A stretch of 64,000 nt of DNA from Tsukamurella spumae (GCF_012396015.1 NZ_JAAXOQ010000002.1:1-64000), one strand, 5' to 3'. Counted from the first letter of the stretch, positions 8,076-18,763 are shown. Numbers and translations: made by a program. The notes: generated by a model not told the origin, from the letters alone.

Positions 8076-8398
8076 GCAGCGCCGCGTGGCAGCGGGCGAC
8101 CTTGCCGCTCCTGATCCTCGGCGTGCTGGAGACCGCGCCGCGGCACGGGTACGGCGTCTCCGCCGCGCTGGTGGGGGTGGGGCTGCAGCCGATCAAGGGC
8201 GCGCAGCTCTATCCCGCGCTGGTGAAGTTGGAGAACGACGGGGCCATCGTCGCGGAGTGGGAGCAGAGCGAATCCGGTCCCGCGCGCAAGGTCTACCAGC
8301 TCACGGACAGCGGCCGCGCCGAGCTGGCCCGCCTACGCGAGGAGTGGCGCGAGTTCACAGCCGCCGCAGCCGCGCTCGGGGCCACGTCAGCGCGCTGA
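8072..8398 (+). CDS. PadR-family transcriptional regulator
   Basis: 108 residues, starting in an ATGA overlap with the membrane-protein gene. Winged-helix PadR signature: LPLLILGVLETAPRHGYGV at the start, GAQLYPALVKLENDGAIVAEWEQ recognition helix and wing, then KVYQLTDSGRAELARLREEW. It lacks a long C-terminal dimer domain, as in the small PadR-s2 class. Translational coupling with a HAAS-like membrane protein is a recurring arrangement in which the membrane protein is thought to modulate the regulator. The GGTATGC-N7-GCATACC dyads upstream are the likely operators. Confidence 0.85.
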   Translation: MSSAAWQRATLPLLILGVLETAPRHGYGVSAALVGVGLQPIKGAQLYPALVKLENDGAIVAEWEQSESGPARKVYQLTDSGRAELARLREEWREFTAAAAALGATSAR

Positions 8399-8452
8399 GT
8401 GCAGACCAGGTTCCGAAGGCGGCTGCATCAACGCTGTTGGGGCACTACGAGA

Positions 8453-8485
8453 ACGGAGGGGATGCGTTGGACGCATACCCTCCGT
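8453..8485. terminator. Bidirectional hairpin between convergent genes
   Basis: Arms ACGGAGGG-G-ATGCGT and ACGCAT-A-CCCTCCGT around a TGG loop: 14 paired bases per arm with a single G/A mismatch. It lies between the padR stop (8398) and the convergent hydrolase pseudogene stop (8519). Its centre also reads GATGC-N7-GCATA, resembling the operators at 6920 and 6978. Confidence 0.65.
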
Positions 8486-8518
8486 GAACGACTACCACCC
8501 CGCAGCGGGGCCGATGAT

Positions 8519-9390
8519 CTACTGCGACGCGGCCTGCGGCAGCTCGACCACAGGGTTCCGCTGCAGGAACGAGGTGATCAGCGCGGCGAACTCGCTCGCG
8601 CACTCGAGCTGCGGCATGTGGCCGACGCCCGGAATCAGGTGCGTCTCCGCGTGCGGGATCAGCTTCCGGGCGTTCTCCAGGTGCGCGGGCGGCAGCACCG
8701 CATCGCGCGAACCCCACAGCACCATCGTGGGGCGCGGGGTCGTCGCGATCGTCGCGTGCAGCTCGTCGCGCCAGCCCGGAAGGATGCCGCGGCGCACCGA
8801 GCCGAGGAGATCCGCGGTCTTCCACGCGGTGAGGCCGGCGTCGGTCTCGCGGGCGATGGCCATCGCGTGGTTGACCCGGGCGCGGGTGGCGTGCGACTTG
8901 TCGGCGAAGATCAGCCGCTCCTGCAGGATCGCACCCGGCCGGCTCGGCGTGGTCGCGATCAGCTTGCCCAGCACGGGAACCCCGAGCAGGCGCAGCAGCG
9001 GCGTGACCTCGGAACCGAAGCCCGCCGGGTCACGAGCGTCATCGATGCGACGAGTTCGGGGCGCTGGGCCAGCAGCGTCATCGTGACCGCGCCGCCCAGC
9101 GAGTTGCCCGCCACGTGCACGGGGCCGCTCACCTCGAGCGTGTCCAGCAGCTCGCCCACACCGCGGGCCAGTGCCGCGAGCCCGGCACCGTCGGGATGCG
9201 GCGCGGACCAGCCGTACCCGGACAGGTCCGGCGCGATGAGCCGGTACTGCCCGTTCAGCGCCTCGAAGGTCGGGTCCCAGTCCTCCAGGCTGCGTGTGAT
9301 GCCGTGCAGCAGAACCAGAGTGGGCAGCGACGCATCGCCGGACGTGCGTACTCGCACCCACCGGCCGCGCACGGGGATCCGAGAGATCAT
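8519..9390 (-). pseudogene. Alpha/beta hydrolase, frameshifted
   Basis: The N-terminal part from the ATG at 9390 reads LVLLHGITRSLEDWDP, APDLSGYGWS and the nucleophile elbow AGNSLGGA. After LVASMTLV the frame breaks near 9028-9031. The C-terminal part continues in another frame as DPAGFGSEVTPLLRLLG and on through VLWGSRDAVLPP and IPGVGHMPQLE with the catalytic Asp and His. Inserting one base restores a continuous hydrolase of about 290 residues. All catalytic residues survive, so the lesion is recent or a sequence error. The start overlaps the stop of the upstream hydrolase by 4 bp; last gene of a four-gene operon starting at 12323. Confidence 0.8.
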
Positions 9391-10283
9391 CGGTTCGACT
9401 CGATCCACTCGAAGGTCGCGTCGGCCAGCGGTCCGGGGTTCTGCGCCACCACCCAGTGTCCGCCGGGTACGGACACGTGCCGCGAGCGCGGCGACTTGTC
9501 CAGGCCGGCCAGCTGCAGCGGCGGCGTCACGAACAGATCGCCCTCGGGGGTGATCACCTGCACCGGAACGGAGGTCGTCGCCTCTGCGGGCTTGAGGAAC
9601 GGGCCGGGCATGTTGGCGCGGTACAGGTTCAGGCCGTTGGTGAAGTCACGCTCACTGCGGACGTACCCCTGCGCGACCTTGCCGCCGGTGCCACGCTTCT
9701 CCAGCGTCTCGATCAGCTTCTGGCCCCAGCCACGCTTGTACAGCGAATCGGCGAGCCCGGGCGCGAGGAAGAACGGGATGTACGTCGAGCCGGCGGCCTG
9801 GCGCAGCCGCGCCGGCACGTCCTTGAGCCCCCTGACCCCCTGCAGGTACTCGCCCGCGTGGTTGAGGTTCGGCCCGGAAACCGATGTGTACGACGCGGTC
9901 TTGTCCGCCACCGCCGGATCGACGACTGCGTGCCAGCCCTGGATGGAGCCCCAGTCGTGGCCGATCAGGTGCACCTTCGACCGATCACCGCTCACCTCGC
10001 GCACCGCGTCGATGACTCGCGAGATGTCGGAGATGAGGCGGTCGAACCGGTATCCGGACTTGCCCGCCGGTGCCTCCGATTCGCCCGCGCCGCGCACGTC
10101 GTAGCTGTACACGTTCGCGCGGCCGTCGAGCGCCGCGGCCACGCCGTCCCATACGTGGTGGTTGTCCGGGTAGCCGTGGATGGCGAGCACCGTCGGGCGC
10201 GCCGCGTCGTGGGTGCCGTAGCGGAAGCCCGCCAGGGTGAGGCCGTCGGACGTGGTCACGTCGAAGCGGTGCTGGTCAGTCAT
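9387..10283 (-). CDS. Alpha/beta hydrolase, epoxide hydrolase/dehalogenase-like
   Basis: 298 residues. HGYPD oxyanion region at 36-40, SYDVRGAGESE at 60-70, nucleophile elbow GHDWGS at 108-113 with Asp110 as nucleophile (the haloalkane-dehalogenase/epoxide-hydrolase type, not serine), ITPEGDLFV acid region and a C-terminal GGHWV histidine near 274. Cofactor-free soluble enzyme; substrate unknown. Follows the ferredoxin-type reductase by 10 bp and overlaps the next hydrolase, so probably a pathway partner of the oxidoreductase and metal-dependent hydrolase. Confidence 0.85.
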   Translation of the reverse strand: MTDQHRFDVTTSDGLTLAGFRYGTHDAARPTVLAIHGYPDNHHVWDGVAAALDGRANVYSYDVRGAGESEAPAGKSGYRFDRLISDISRVIDAVREVSGDRSKVHLIGHDWGSIQGWHAVVDPAVADKTASYTSVSGPNLNHAGEYLQGVRGLKDVPARLRQAAGSTYIPFFLAPGLADSLYKRGWGQKLIETLEKRGTGGKVAQGYVRSERDFTNGLNLYRANMPGPFLKPAEATTSVPVQVITPEGDLFVTPPLQLAGLDKSPRSRHVSVPGGHWVVAQNPGPLADATFEWIESNR

Positions 10284-10293
10284 GGTGTACGCC

Positions 10294-11430
10294 TTACAGA
10301 TCGATGGTCAGATGCGAGCCCGCCGCGCGCGAGACACAGGTCAGCATCTGGCCCTGCTCCCGCTCGAAGGGCGTCAGGGTCTTGTCACGGTGGTCGACGG
10401 TGCCCTCGGTCACCGTCATCCGGCAGGTGCCGCAGAAGCCCTGCTTGCAGGAGTACGGGGCGTCGGGCTTGGCCGCCAGGATCGCGGACAGCAGAGTCTC
10501 GTCCGCGGCCACCTCCAGCGTGATGTCGGAAGCCGACAGTGTTGCGGTGAATGGCTTTCCGTCGACCACGGGCGGTGCTGAGAAGCGCTCGTAGTGCAGC
10601 TCGACGTCGGTGCGGCCGATCAGGCCGACGCGCAGTGATTCCAGCATCGGGATCGGGCCGCACGCGTACAGCGCGGTGGGGCCGGGGGTGTCGCCGATGA
10701 GGATGTCAGCGGTGGGGATGCCGTGCTCGTCGTCGGTGCGGACCTCGACCTTGTCCCCGAAGGTGGCCACCTCGGCGATGAACGGGATGGTGTCGGTCGA
10801 GCGTCCGGTGTAGAGCATCGACCAGCTCAGGCCGAGGCGTTCCGCGGCGATCATCATCGGCAGGATCGGCGTGATGCCGATGCCGCCGGCGACGAACCGC
10901 AGGTGCTCGGCCGCCGATCCGTGGCCGGGCACGGCCATCGGCATGCCGTTGCGCGGCCCCTTCACGGTCACCGTCGAACCGACGTGCAGGGTCTCGTGCA
11001 CCTCGACGGAACCGCCTCCGCCGCCGGGGATCCGGCGTACGGCGATGCGGTAGGTGTCCGAGTCCGCGGGGTCGCCGCACAGGGAGTACTCGCGCATGCG
11101 GCCCGACGGGAGCAGCAGGTCCAGGTGAGCACCGGGCGTCCAGCGGGGGAGTGGGGAGTCGTCGGCGGAGACGAAGGTCAGTGCGACGACGTCCTTGTCG
11201 TGCGCGACGATCTCGCGGGAGACCACGCGCAGGTCGCGGGACGTGCTGGGCTCGGCCAGATTCCGTGGACGCATCAGGTGTGCGAACGCCGGGATGGTCA
11301 CGCCGAAGAAGGCGTTGGCGAAGCGCAGCAGCGGGTCGTGCTTCCAGCGGCCGTACAGGTGTGGGGGGACCTCGGTGACGGGCTCGCCCCAGGGGCGGAA
11401 GACCGACGGTGCCTTCTTCTCGCTGGTCAT
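10294..11430 (-). CDS. PDR/VanB-type oxidoreductase with C-terminal 2Fe-2S ferredoxin
   Basis: 378 residues from the ATG at 11430, overlapping the stop of the upstream gene (ATGA). Order of domains: about 60 residues of N-terminal extension; flavin-binding barrel with MREYSLCGDP near 110; NAD-binding domain with VAGGIGITPILPM near 170-182 and YACGPIPML near 265; and a plant-type ferredoxin with CKQGFCGTC at 328-336 and the fourth Cys in QMLTCVSR near 365. Such reductases pass electrons from NADH to an oxygenase. The partner could be the neighbouring diiron-like hydrolase-family protein or an oxygenase elsewhere. Confidence 0.88.
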   Translation of the reverse strand: MTSEKKAPSVFRPWGEPVTEVPPHLYGRWKHDPLLRFANAFFGVTIPAFAHLMRPRNLAEPSTSRDLRVVSREIVAHDKDVVALTFVSADDSPLPRWTPGAHLDLLLPSGRMREYSLCGDPADSDTYRIAVRRIPGGGGGSVEVHETLHVGSTVTVKGPRNGMPMAVPGHGSAAEHLRFVAGGIGITPILPMMIAAERLGLSWSMLYTGRSTDTIPFIAEVATFGDKVEVRTDDEHGIPTADILIGDTPGPTALYACGPIPMLESLRVGLIGRTDVELHYERFSAPPVVDGKPFTATLSASDITLEVAADETLLSAILAAKPDAPYSCKQGFCGTCRMTVTEGTVDHRDKTLTPFEREQGQMLTCVSRAAGSHLTIDL

Positions 11431-12323
11431 CCGTTCGCCGCCCGGGCGGCCGGCGAGGTGGCGAGGTAGGCCACGGCCTGTGCCGTCGAGCCGATCGAGG
11501 CCGGGTCGAAGCTCGGCTTGAAGTAGATGAGCGTGAACTTCACGACGTCCCGCAGCTTCGGCAGGATGTTCTTGTGCGAGCCCTTGAGGTACTCCCACCA
11601 CAGGCGCGGGTAGGAGTAGCTGAAGTTCGGGTCCTTGCGCAGCATGTAGCCGGAGGTGCGATGCAGCGCGAGGACGAGGAAGACGATGCCCACGATCATC
11701 GCGCGGCAGCGGTGGAAGTAGCCGGGGTCGAAGTAGTTCGCCACATCGTGGGCGACGGACCGGTGTTCGACCTCCTCGGCGCCGTGCCAGCGGCAGATGT
11801 CGGCCATCGTCGGGTCGACGTTGAACTCGTCCCAGGCGTTGTTGAGCGCGAAGACGCCGAGGATCGCGGTGTAGTGCTCGACGGCCGCGATCAGCCACAG
11901 CCGCTGCACCATGTCGTTGTACTGGGCGCGATCGGAGTGGTACGTCCGTGGCGCGAGGATCTTGCGGAAGATGTACTCGAACTGCCGGGCCACGGGCTGC
12001 GTGTCGATGCCGCACCGCTCCAGGTACTCGGAGAGCGCGCGGTCGTGCGACTCGGCGTGCATGGCCTCCTGGCCGATGAAGCCGCGCATCGTGCGGGCGA
12101 GGTTCTCGTCCTTCACGAAGGGCAGCGCCTCGGTGTAGACCTCGCAGAACCAGCGCTCGCCCTCGGGGAGGACCGAGTGCAGGATGCTGCTGATGATGTC
12201 GCTGGCCACGGGCTCGCCCGGGATCCATTCGAGCGGGACGTTCTCCCAGTCGAAGCTCACGTTGCGAGCGTGGATCTCGACCTCTGCGGGCTCGTGCTGT
12301 GCAGCCTTGGCGCGCGCACTCAT
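11427..12323 (-). CDS. Metal-dependent hydrolase family protein (PF10118-like)
   Basis: 298 residues, ATG at 12323 with GGAAGGAG eight bases before it. The His/Glu pattern of the family is visible: FIGQEAMHAESHD near 85-97, AVEHYTAILG near 150, and WHGAEEVEHRSVAHDV near 175-190, followed by membrane-like FLVLALHRTSGYML. Annotated widely as predicted metal-dependent hydrolase; the E...EH..E..EEVEH arrangement is also that of diiron carboxylate proteins, so a redox role with the coupled PDR-type reductase is plausible. First gene of a four-gene operon; a long inverted repeat precedes it. Confidence 0.8.
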   Translation of the reverse strand: MSARAKAAQHEPAEVEIHARNVSFDWENVPLEWIPGEPVASDIISSILHSVLPEGERWFCEVYTEALPFVKDENLARTMRGFIGQEAMHAESHDRALSEYLERCGIDTQPVARQFEYIFRKILAPRTYHSDRAQYNDMVQRLWLIAAVEHYTAILGVFALNNAWDEFNVDPTMADICRWHGAEEVEHRSVAHDVANYFDPGYFHRCRAMIVGIVFLVLALHRTSGYMLRKDPNFSYSYPRLWWEYLKGSHKNILPKLRDVVKFTLIYFKPSFDPASIGSTAQAVAYLATSPAARAANG

Positions 12324-12347
12324 CGGTGTGACTCCTTCCGCGGGTGT

Positions 12348-12374
12348 CTTGACATTCAACACCCTGGTGTCAAG
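12348..12374. promoter_or_regulatory. Inverted repeat CTTGACA-N13-TGTCAAG in divergent promoter
   Basis: Perfect 7-bp arms 13 bases apart, 25 bp upstream of the hydrolase operon start. On the minus strand the first arm also gives a consensus -35 hexamer (TTGACA). It could be an operator for a TetR-type factor or for the divergent ArsR-family protein. Confidence 0.5.
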
Positions 12375-12479
12375 TGGCGCCATCCTGCGGTGAGAGCGCT
12401 CGGCACGAAATCTATCACTTTCCTGCACCGGTGCAGAACTGCTTGCGCGGTCACTGTGACGGCCGTAACGTACAACGTG

Positions 12480-12830
12480 ATGGTTGTAGATGAATGGGCA
12501 CCGGACGAGGTGGACCGCCTCTTCCACGCCCTCGCGGATCGCACCCGGCGCGACATCGTCGTCCGGGTGATCGAGCGGGAGTGCTCCGTCTCGGAGCTCG
12601 CCCGCGGCTACGACATGAGCTTCGCGGCGGTGCAGAAGCATGTGGCGGTGCTGGAGCGGGCGGGCCTGGTCACGAAGCTACGACGGGGCCGCGAGGCCCT
12701 GGTCCGTCCCGACATCGAGACCATCGCGCGCGGTACCCGCCTGCTGCGCGGATACGAGGACCTCTGGCGGGGACGAGTCGCGCGGATGGATGCGCTGCTC
12801 GACCCGTCACCGTCCGAACCGATCGACTGA
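12480..12830 (+). CDS. ArsR-family transcriptional regulator
   Basis: 116 residues from the ATG at 12480. Winged helix: LFHALADRTRRDIVVRVIE opening helix, CSVSELARGYDMSFAAVQKHVAVLERAGLV helix-turn-helix, and the KLRRGREALV wing. No metal-binding Cys box, so not a metalloregulator by sequence. Immediately upstream of an AHSA1 protein, a very common ArsR/AHSA1 pair. Divergent from the hydrolase operon, which it may also control. Confidence 0.88.
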   Translation: MVVDEWAPDEVDRLFHALADRTRRDIVVRVIERECSVSELARGYDMSFAAVQKHVAVLERAGLVTKLRRGREALVRPDIETIARGTRLLRGYEDLWRGRVARMDALLDPSPSEPID

Positions 12831-12850
12831 CTCGACCAAGGAGTTCCGCC

Positions 12851-13330
12851 ATGCCCGTGCTCACCACCGGCGCCGATCGCGACGCGCTCACGTTCACTCT
12901 GGAGGCGGAGTTGGCCGCCCCGCCCGAGAAGGTCTGGCAGCTCTGGGAGGACCCGCGGTTGCTGGAGAAGTGGTGGGGTCCGCCCACCTGGCCGGCCACC
13001 TTCGTCCGGCACGAGCTCCGCCCCGGAGGCGAATCGCGCTACTTCATGACCGGTCCGGACGGGACGAGGGCGGCGGGGTGGTGGTCGACCGAATCCACGG
13101 ACGCCCCAGCAACGTTCACCTTCCGTGACGGCTTCGCCGGCGCGGACGGCGAGCCCGTCGACCCCGAGGACTACTCCGTGAACACCGTCGTCCTCACGGC
13201 CGCGGGCGGATCGACGCGGATGGAACTGGTCGCCGTGCACCGCACGCTCGAGCAGCTCGAGCGGGTGCTGGAGATGGGCATGGCGGAGGGGATGACCGAG
13301 GCGATGAACCAGATCGACGCTCTCCTCTGA
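12851..13330 (+). CDS. SRPBCC/AHSA1 domain protein
   Basis: 159 residues, AAGGAG well placed before the ATG at 12851. START-like/AHSA1 fold: FTLEAELAAPPEKVWQLWEDP at 14-34, LLEKWWGPPTWPATF near 36-51, HELRPGG, and a long C-terminal helix LERVLEMGMAEGMTEAMNQIDALL. Binds a hydrophobic ligand or client in family members; ligand unknown. Twenty bases downstream of the ArsR-family gene and surely cotranscribed with it. Confidence 0.85.
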   Translation: MPVLTTGADRDALTFTLEAELAAPPEKVWQLWEDPRLLEKWWGPPTWPATFVRHELRPGGESRYFMTGPDGTRAAGWWSTESTDAPATFTFRDGFAGADGEPVDPEDYSVNTVVLTAAGGSTRMELVAVHRTLEQLERVLEMGMAEGMTEAMNQIDALL

Positions 13331-13335
13331 GCGGT

Positions 13336-13374
13336 GTGGTGGATTGTGCCCGCTGGGCGGGCACAATCCACCAC
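13336..13374. terminator. Perfect 18-bp hairpin, copy 1 of a dispersed element
   Basis: Left arm GTGGTGGATTGTGCCCGC, loop TGG, exact complementary right arm to 13374. It sits between convergent genes ending at 13330 and 13391, and starts six bases after the AHSA1 stop. A related hairpin is at 62480-62510, with two compensatory base-pair changes. Confidence 0.75.
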
Positions 13375-13390
13375 GGGTGGAGAGCGGAAC

Positions 13391-14173
13391 TCACCACTCC
13401 CAGTGCGCGCGCTGAGCTGCGACCGCCCACGCGGTGATCCGGCCGGTATCGGCCCGCTCGGGCAGCGGGGTGCCGCGGTCGAGCAGCTCGCGCACCTGCC
13501 GCTCGAGCACCCCGATCGCCGCGGAGACCGCGCCGCGCGGGGCCTCGCCCCTCTTCACGGCGAGTACGTGCTCGCGCTGTTCGTCCGGCATCGGCAGGGT
13601 GAGCGTCCCGAATCGGGCGATCTCGTACCCCTGGTAGGCGAGCCGTAGGGCGTGGCTGCCGTACTTCACGTCCCACCCGTACCGCTCGATCAGCTCGGGC
13701 CGATTCGGAACGCCGCTCGCCCGGCCCAGCATCCGCTCGTGCTGGGCGTGCATGTATCCGAGGAATCGCTCGACCGCCTGCCGGGAGAGGAACGCCGCGC
13801 GCAGCTCCCGGAGCGACCGCCCGAGATCGGTTGCCGTGATCACCGATTCCTCGGGCGCGTACAGCGGCAGGAGCACCGTCGGGTTGCCCTTGACGGCCAG
13901 CCGCAGATACTTCCGCAACGAATACATGACCAGGTCGGTGTCGCCGGGGCCGCTGCGCACACCCTCGGGCTGCGTCCGCCAGATGTAGTCCGGACGGTGC
14001 TCCTCGACGCCGAGCAGGGACTCCGGCGGCTCGATGTACACACCGAGCTCGTCGTGGTCGTCGGTGCCCGCGATCGCGATGCCGTGCACGCCGGAACCCA
14101 CTACGGTGCGCAGGATCTCGCCCTGCAGCGCCACGTCGCGGTCCCCGTACTCGACATTCTTCCGATCGGTCAT
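13391..14173 (-). CDS. Predicted nucleotidyltransferase (RlaP/YcgL-like, pol-beta superfamily)
   Basis: 260 residues from the ATG at 14173. The pol-beta minimal nucleotidyltransferase pattern is present: VGSGVHGIAIAGTDDHDELGVYI near 24-47, with the paired acidic residues after the GS motif, then SLRKYLRLAVKGNPTVLLPLY and an all-helical C-terminal half (FLGYMHAQHERMLG, YGSHALRLAYQGYEIARFG). Matches the PF10127-type family, of which some members work in RNA repair or tRNA maturation pathways. No RNA-ligase partner is nearby, so the substrate is open. Converges on the AHSA1 gene. Confidence 0.75.
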   Translation of the reverse strand: MTDRKNVEYGDRDVALQGEILRTVVGSGVHGIAIAGTDDHDELGVYIEPPESLLGVEEHRPDYIWRTQPEGVRSGPGDTDLVMYSLRKYLRLAVKGNPTVLLPLYAPEESVITATDLGRSLRELRAAFLSRQAVERFLGYMHAQHERMLGRASGVPNRPELIERYGWDVKYGSHALRLAYQGYEIARFGTLTLPMPDEQREHVLAVKRGEAPRGAVSAAIGVLERQVRELLDRGTPLPERADTGRITAWAVAAQRAHWEW

Positions 14174-14336
14174 GCCGTGACGATAGATACGTCCGACGGT
14201 GTGCTCAACTGAATATCGCTTGGCCGCCGATCCGCGACAGCGCAGCATGGACGGGTGTACCCGACCGTCTCCACCACCCACCGAACGCGGAGGATGGCGC
14301 ACGAGTCGGAGCCAGTGGATCCGTGGCGGTAGTCGT

Positions 14337-15785
14337 TCACGAGGGGCCGAGCGCCTGCGCGGCCAGTCGGCCGGAGATGAGCGCCGGCGGAACTCCCACG
14401 CCGGGGTGCGTCATCGACCCGGCGAGCACCGCGTTCGCGAGGCCGGGGACGCGCTGCGGCCGGCGCAGCGGCCCGGTCTGGCGCAGGGTGTGCGCCGCGG
14501 CGAACGGGGTGCCGGCGGACATGCCCTGCCGCGCCCAGTCGGCGGGGGTGTCCACTCGGAGGATCTCCCCGGAATCGATGCCGCGGTAGCCGCGGCCGGC
14601 GAGCGTCCGGAGCACGTCGCGGGCGTAGTCGGCACCGATGGAATCCCAATCCAGCGGCGCGGATTCGAGGTTCGGGCAGGGTGCGAGCACGCTCACCGGT
14701 CCGGGCTCGCCCGTCGTGATCGACGGTCTGGTGATGAGGAACGACGGGTCGCTCATGAGCCGGCCGCGGCCCCGGGTGGCGGTGATCTCCGCGAAGGTCC
14801 GCTCCCACGCGGCGCCGAAGTCCAGCGTGTGGTGCGCCTGCGTGGGCCAGTGCTCCTGCTGGTCCGGATCCACGTCGAGGTGCAGCACCACCGCGGACGG
14901 CGAGTGCCGCACGCGGCGCGGGGCGCGGCCGCCCAGGGGTGCGATGAGTCGATCGGTGACCGGGGAGTCGGCGGTGAGCACGACCCCGTCGGCGGCGAGC
15001 TGCCGCACCCCGTCGTCCGAGCGGGCCCGCAGTCCGGTCACCCGCCCGCGCCGACCGTCGAGGCCGAGCACCTCGTGCCCGAGCAGGACGGTGCCGCCCG
15101 CCCGTTCGACCTGCTGGGCCATCACCGTGGCGACCCGTCCCATTCCGGCACGCGGGTACCAGACGCCCAGGCCGACGTCCATGTGCGAGATCACGGCGTA
15201 GATCGCCCGCGCCGAGGACGGCGCGACCCCTGCGTACAGGGCCTGGAAGGTGAGCATGCGGCGGGCGCGCGGGTCTCCGACACGGCGGTCCACCTGGTGC
15301 TGCATCGAGCGCAGGGCGCCGAGCCGCACCAGTCGGCCCAGCGCCGCGAGGTCGCGCGGGTTCGCGTAGGAGGACCACGCGGCGTCGCCGGCGATGAACC
15401 GCTCGAAGGCACCGTCGAACATCGCCTCCTGCCAGCGCATGTGCTCCTCGGCGGCGAGGTCGTCGGGCACGTGCAGCACGCCGGCGGGCAGGCCGTCCAG
15501 CGCCGGGAAGCGGCCCGCGTACGCGGGGGTGACGGGCAGCAGATCCAGTTCGTCCTCGGCCGCGGAGCGGTCCAGCCCCGCGGCGGCGAGGGCGTCGAAG
15601 ACCAGTTCCGGCATCGTCAGCACGCTCGCGCCCGGGTCGACGAGGTGCCCGCCGATCAGCTCCGTCCCGGCGCGCCCGCCGACCTGCGACGATCGCTCCA
15701 CGACGGTGACCCGGTGGCCCGCCCCGAGCAGGTGCAGCGCCGCCGACAGTCCGGACAGTCCCGCCCCGATGATTCCGATGTGCAC
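14337..15785 (-). CDS. crtI: Phytoene desaturase/carotenoid dehydrogenase family protein
   Basis: 482 residues. FAD-binding Rossmann start IGIIGAGLSGLSAALHL at 3-19, followed by ERSSQVGGRAGTE. The family C-terminal signature is PGLANAVLAGSMTHPGVGVPPALISGRLAA near 447-476. Predicted to desaturate phytoene made by the synthase encoded at 6081-6899. The gene stands alone on the minus strand and is divergent from lon, the start sites being 111 bp apart. Other CrtI-like amine oxidases (CrtD, CrtO) are possible alternatives. Confidence 0.85.
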   Translation of the reverse strand: MHIGIIGAGLSGLSAALHLLGAGHRVTVVERSSQVGGRAGTELIGGHLVDPGASVLTMPELVFDALAAAGLDRSAAEDELDLLPVTPAYAGRFPALDGLPAGVLHVPDDLAAEEHMRWQEAMFDGAFERFIAGDAAWSSYANPRDLAALGRLVRLGALRSMQHQVDRRVGDPRARRMLTFQALYAGVAPSSARAIYAVISHMDVGLGVWYPRAGMGRVATVMAQQVERAGGTVLLGHEVLGLDGRRGRVTGLRARSDDGVRQLAADGVVLTADSPVTDRLIAPLGGRAPRRVRHSPSAVVLHLDVDPDQQEHWPTQAHHTLDFGAAWERTFAEITATRGRGRLMSDPSFLITRPSITTGEPGPVSVLAPCPNLESAPLDWDSIGADYARDVLRTLAGRGYRGIDSGEILRVDTPADWARQGMSAGTPFAAAHTLRQTGPLRRPQRVPGLANAVLAGSMTHPGVGVPPALISGRLAAQALGPS

Positions 15786-15838
15786 GGGTCGAGTCTAGGA
15801 ACACCGACCGCGGGCGGATTCGCCGACGGCGAACGCCC

Positions 15839-15883
15839 GGAACAAGCCGCCGGGCGCGCGACGTTGAGCGGGGCAGACTGAAC
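15839..15883 (+). promoter_or_regulatory. lon promoter: ECF-type promoter overlapping a HAIR-like operator
   Basis: GGAACA at 15839-15844, 17 bp, CGTT at 15862-15865: the SigH/SigE-type promoter pattern of mycobacteria. It overlaps GTTGAGC-N7-ACTGAAC (15863-15883), a HAIR-like repeat with 10 of 14 matches to CTTGAGT-N7-ACTCAAG. HspR control of lon is known in Streptomyces. The SD TTTGGAGG follows at 15884. Confidence 0.65.
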
Positions 15884-15895
15884 TTTGGAGGTCCC

Positions 15896-18226
<2,331 letters not shown>

Positions 18227-18241
18227 CGGGGTCGACGGTAC

Positions 18242-18271
18242 GCGGGCGGGTCGCTTCGGCGGCCCGCCCGC
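18242..18271 (+). terminator. lon terminator hairpin
   Basis: Arms GCGGGCGGG and CCCGCCCGC around a 12-base loop, 15 bp after the lon stop and just before the convergent EthD gene. Confidence 0.65.
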
Positions 18272-18284
18272 TGTCGTGTCCGGA

Positions 18285-18596
18285 CTACAGCGAGACCTCG
18301 GTGACCTCGGTGAACACCATCGAGGCGCCGCCGGTGGCGAAGTTCGCGACATCCTGGCCCACTTCGCGGCCGATGTCCGAGCCGAGAGCCGCGAGGAGAT
18401 CGGCCTTGCTGTCGAAGTACAGCTCGGCGACCTGGTAGATCTCCGGGGTGCTGCCGTCGAGCGTGTCGCCCTTCGATACCGCCGCGCTCCGCAGTCCGGG
18501 GAGCTTCGCGGCCAGCGGCAGGTGCGTGCCCGTGTAGTACGCGTCGAACGCCGCGGCGTCGGTCGGCTGGTTGTAGAGCACGGTCAGTCGGTACAT
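18285..18596 (-). CDS. EthD-family small protein
   Basis: 103 residues, ATG at 18596 preceded by AGGAGA. Begins MYRLTVLYNQPTDAAAFDAYY, then HLPLAAKLPGL, with a second half ending in a GGASMVFTEVTEV strand: the dimeric alpha/beta-barrel EthD pattern. EthD proteins accompany degradation systems in Rhodococcus, but many copies, like this one, stand alone with no known partner. Converges on lon. Confidence 0.82.
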   Translation of the reverse strand: MYRLTVLYNQPTDAAAFDAYYTGTHLPLAAKLPGLRSAAVSKGDTLDGSTPEIYQVAELYFDSKADLLAALGSDIGREVGQDVANFATGGASMVFTEVTEVSL

Positions 18597-18763
18597 CGGA
18601 TCTCCTGGGTCTGGGACGCGGTCTCCCCCGACGCTACTGATCCGCCCGCGCGCCCGGGTCGCTTCCGCGTCCCACTGTCGTCGACCGGTGGTACCGGACG
18701 GCGCGTCGGTCTGTGAGTGAGGTCGCAGCGGACCGTCGGAGCCTGTGACCTGCACCGACCAGA

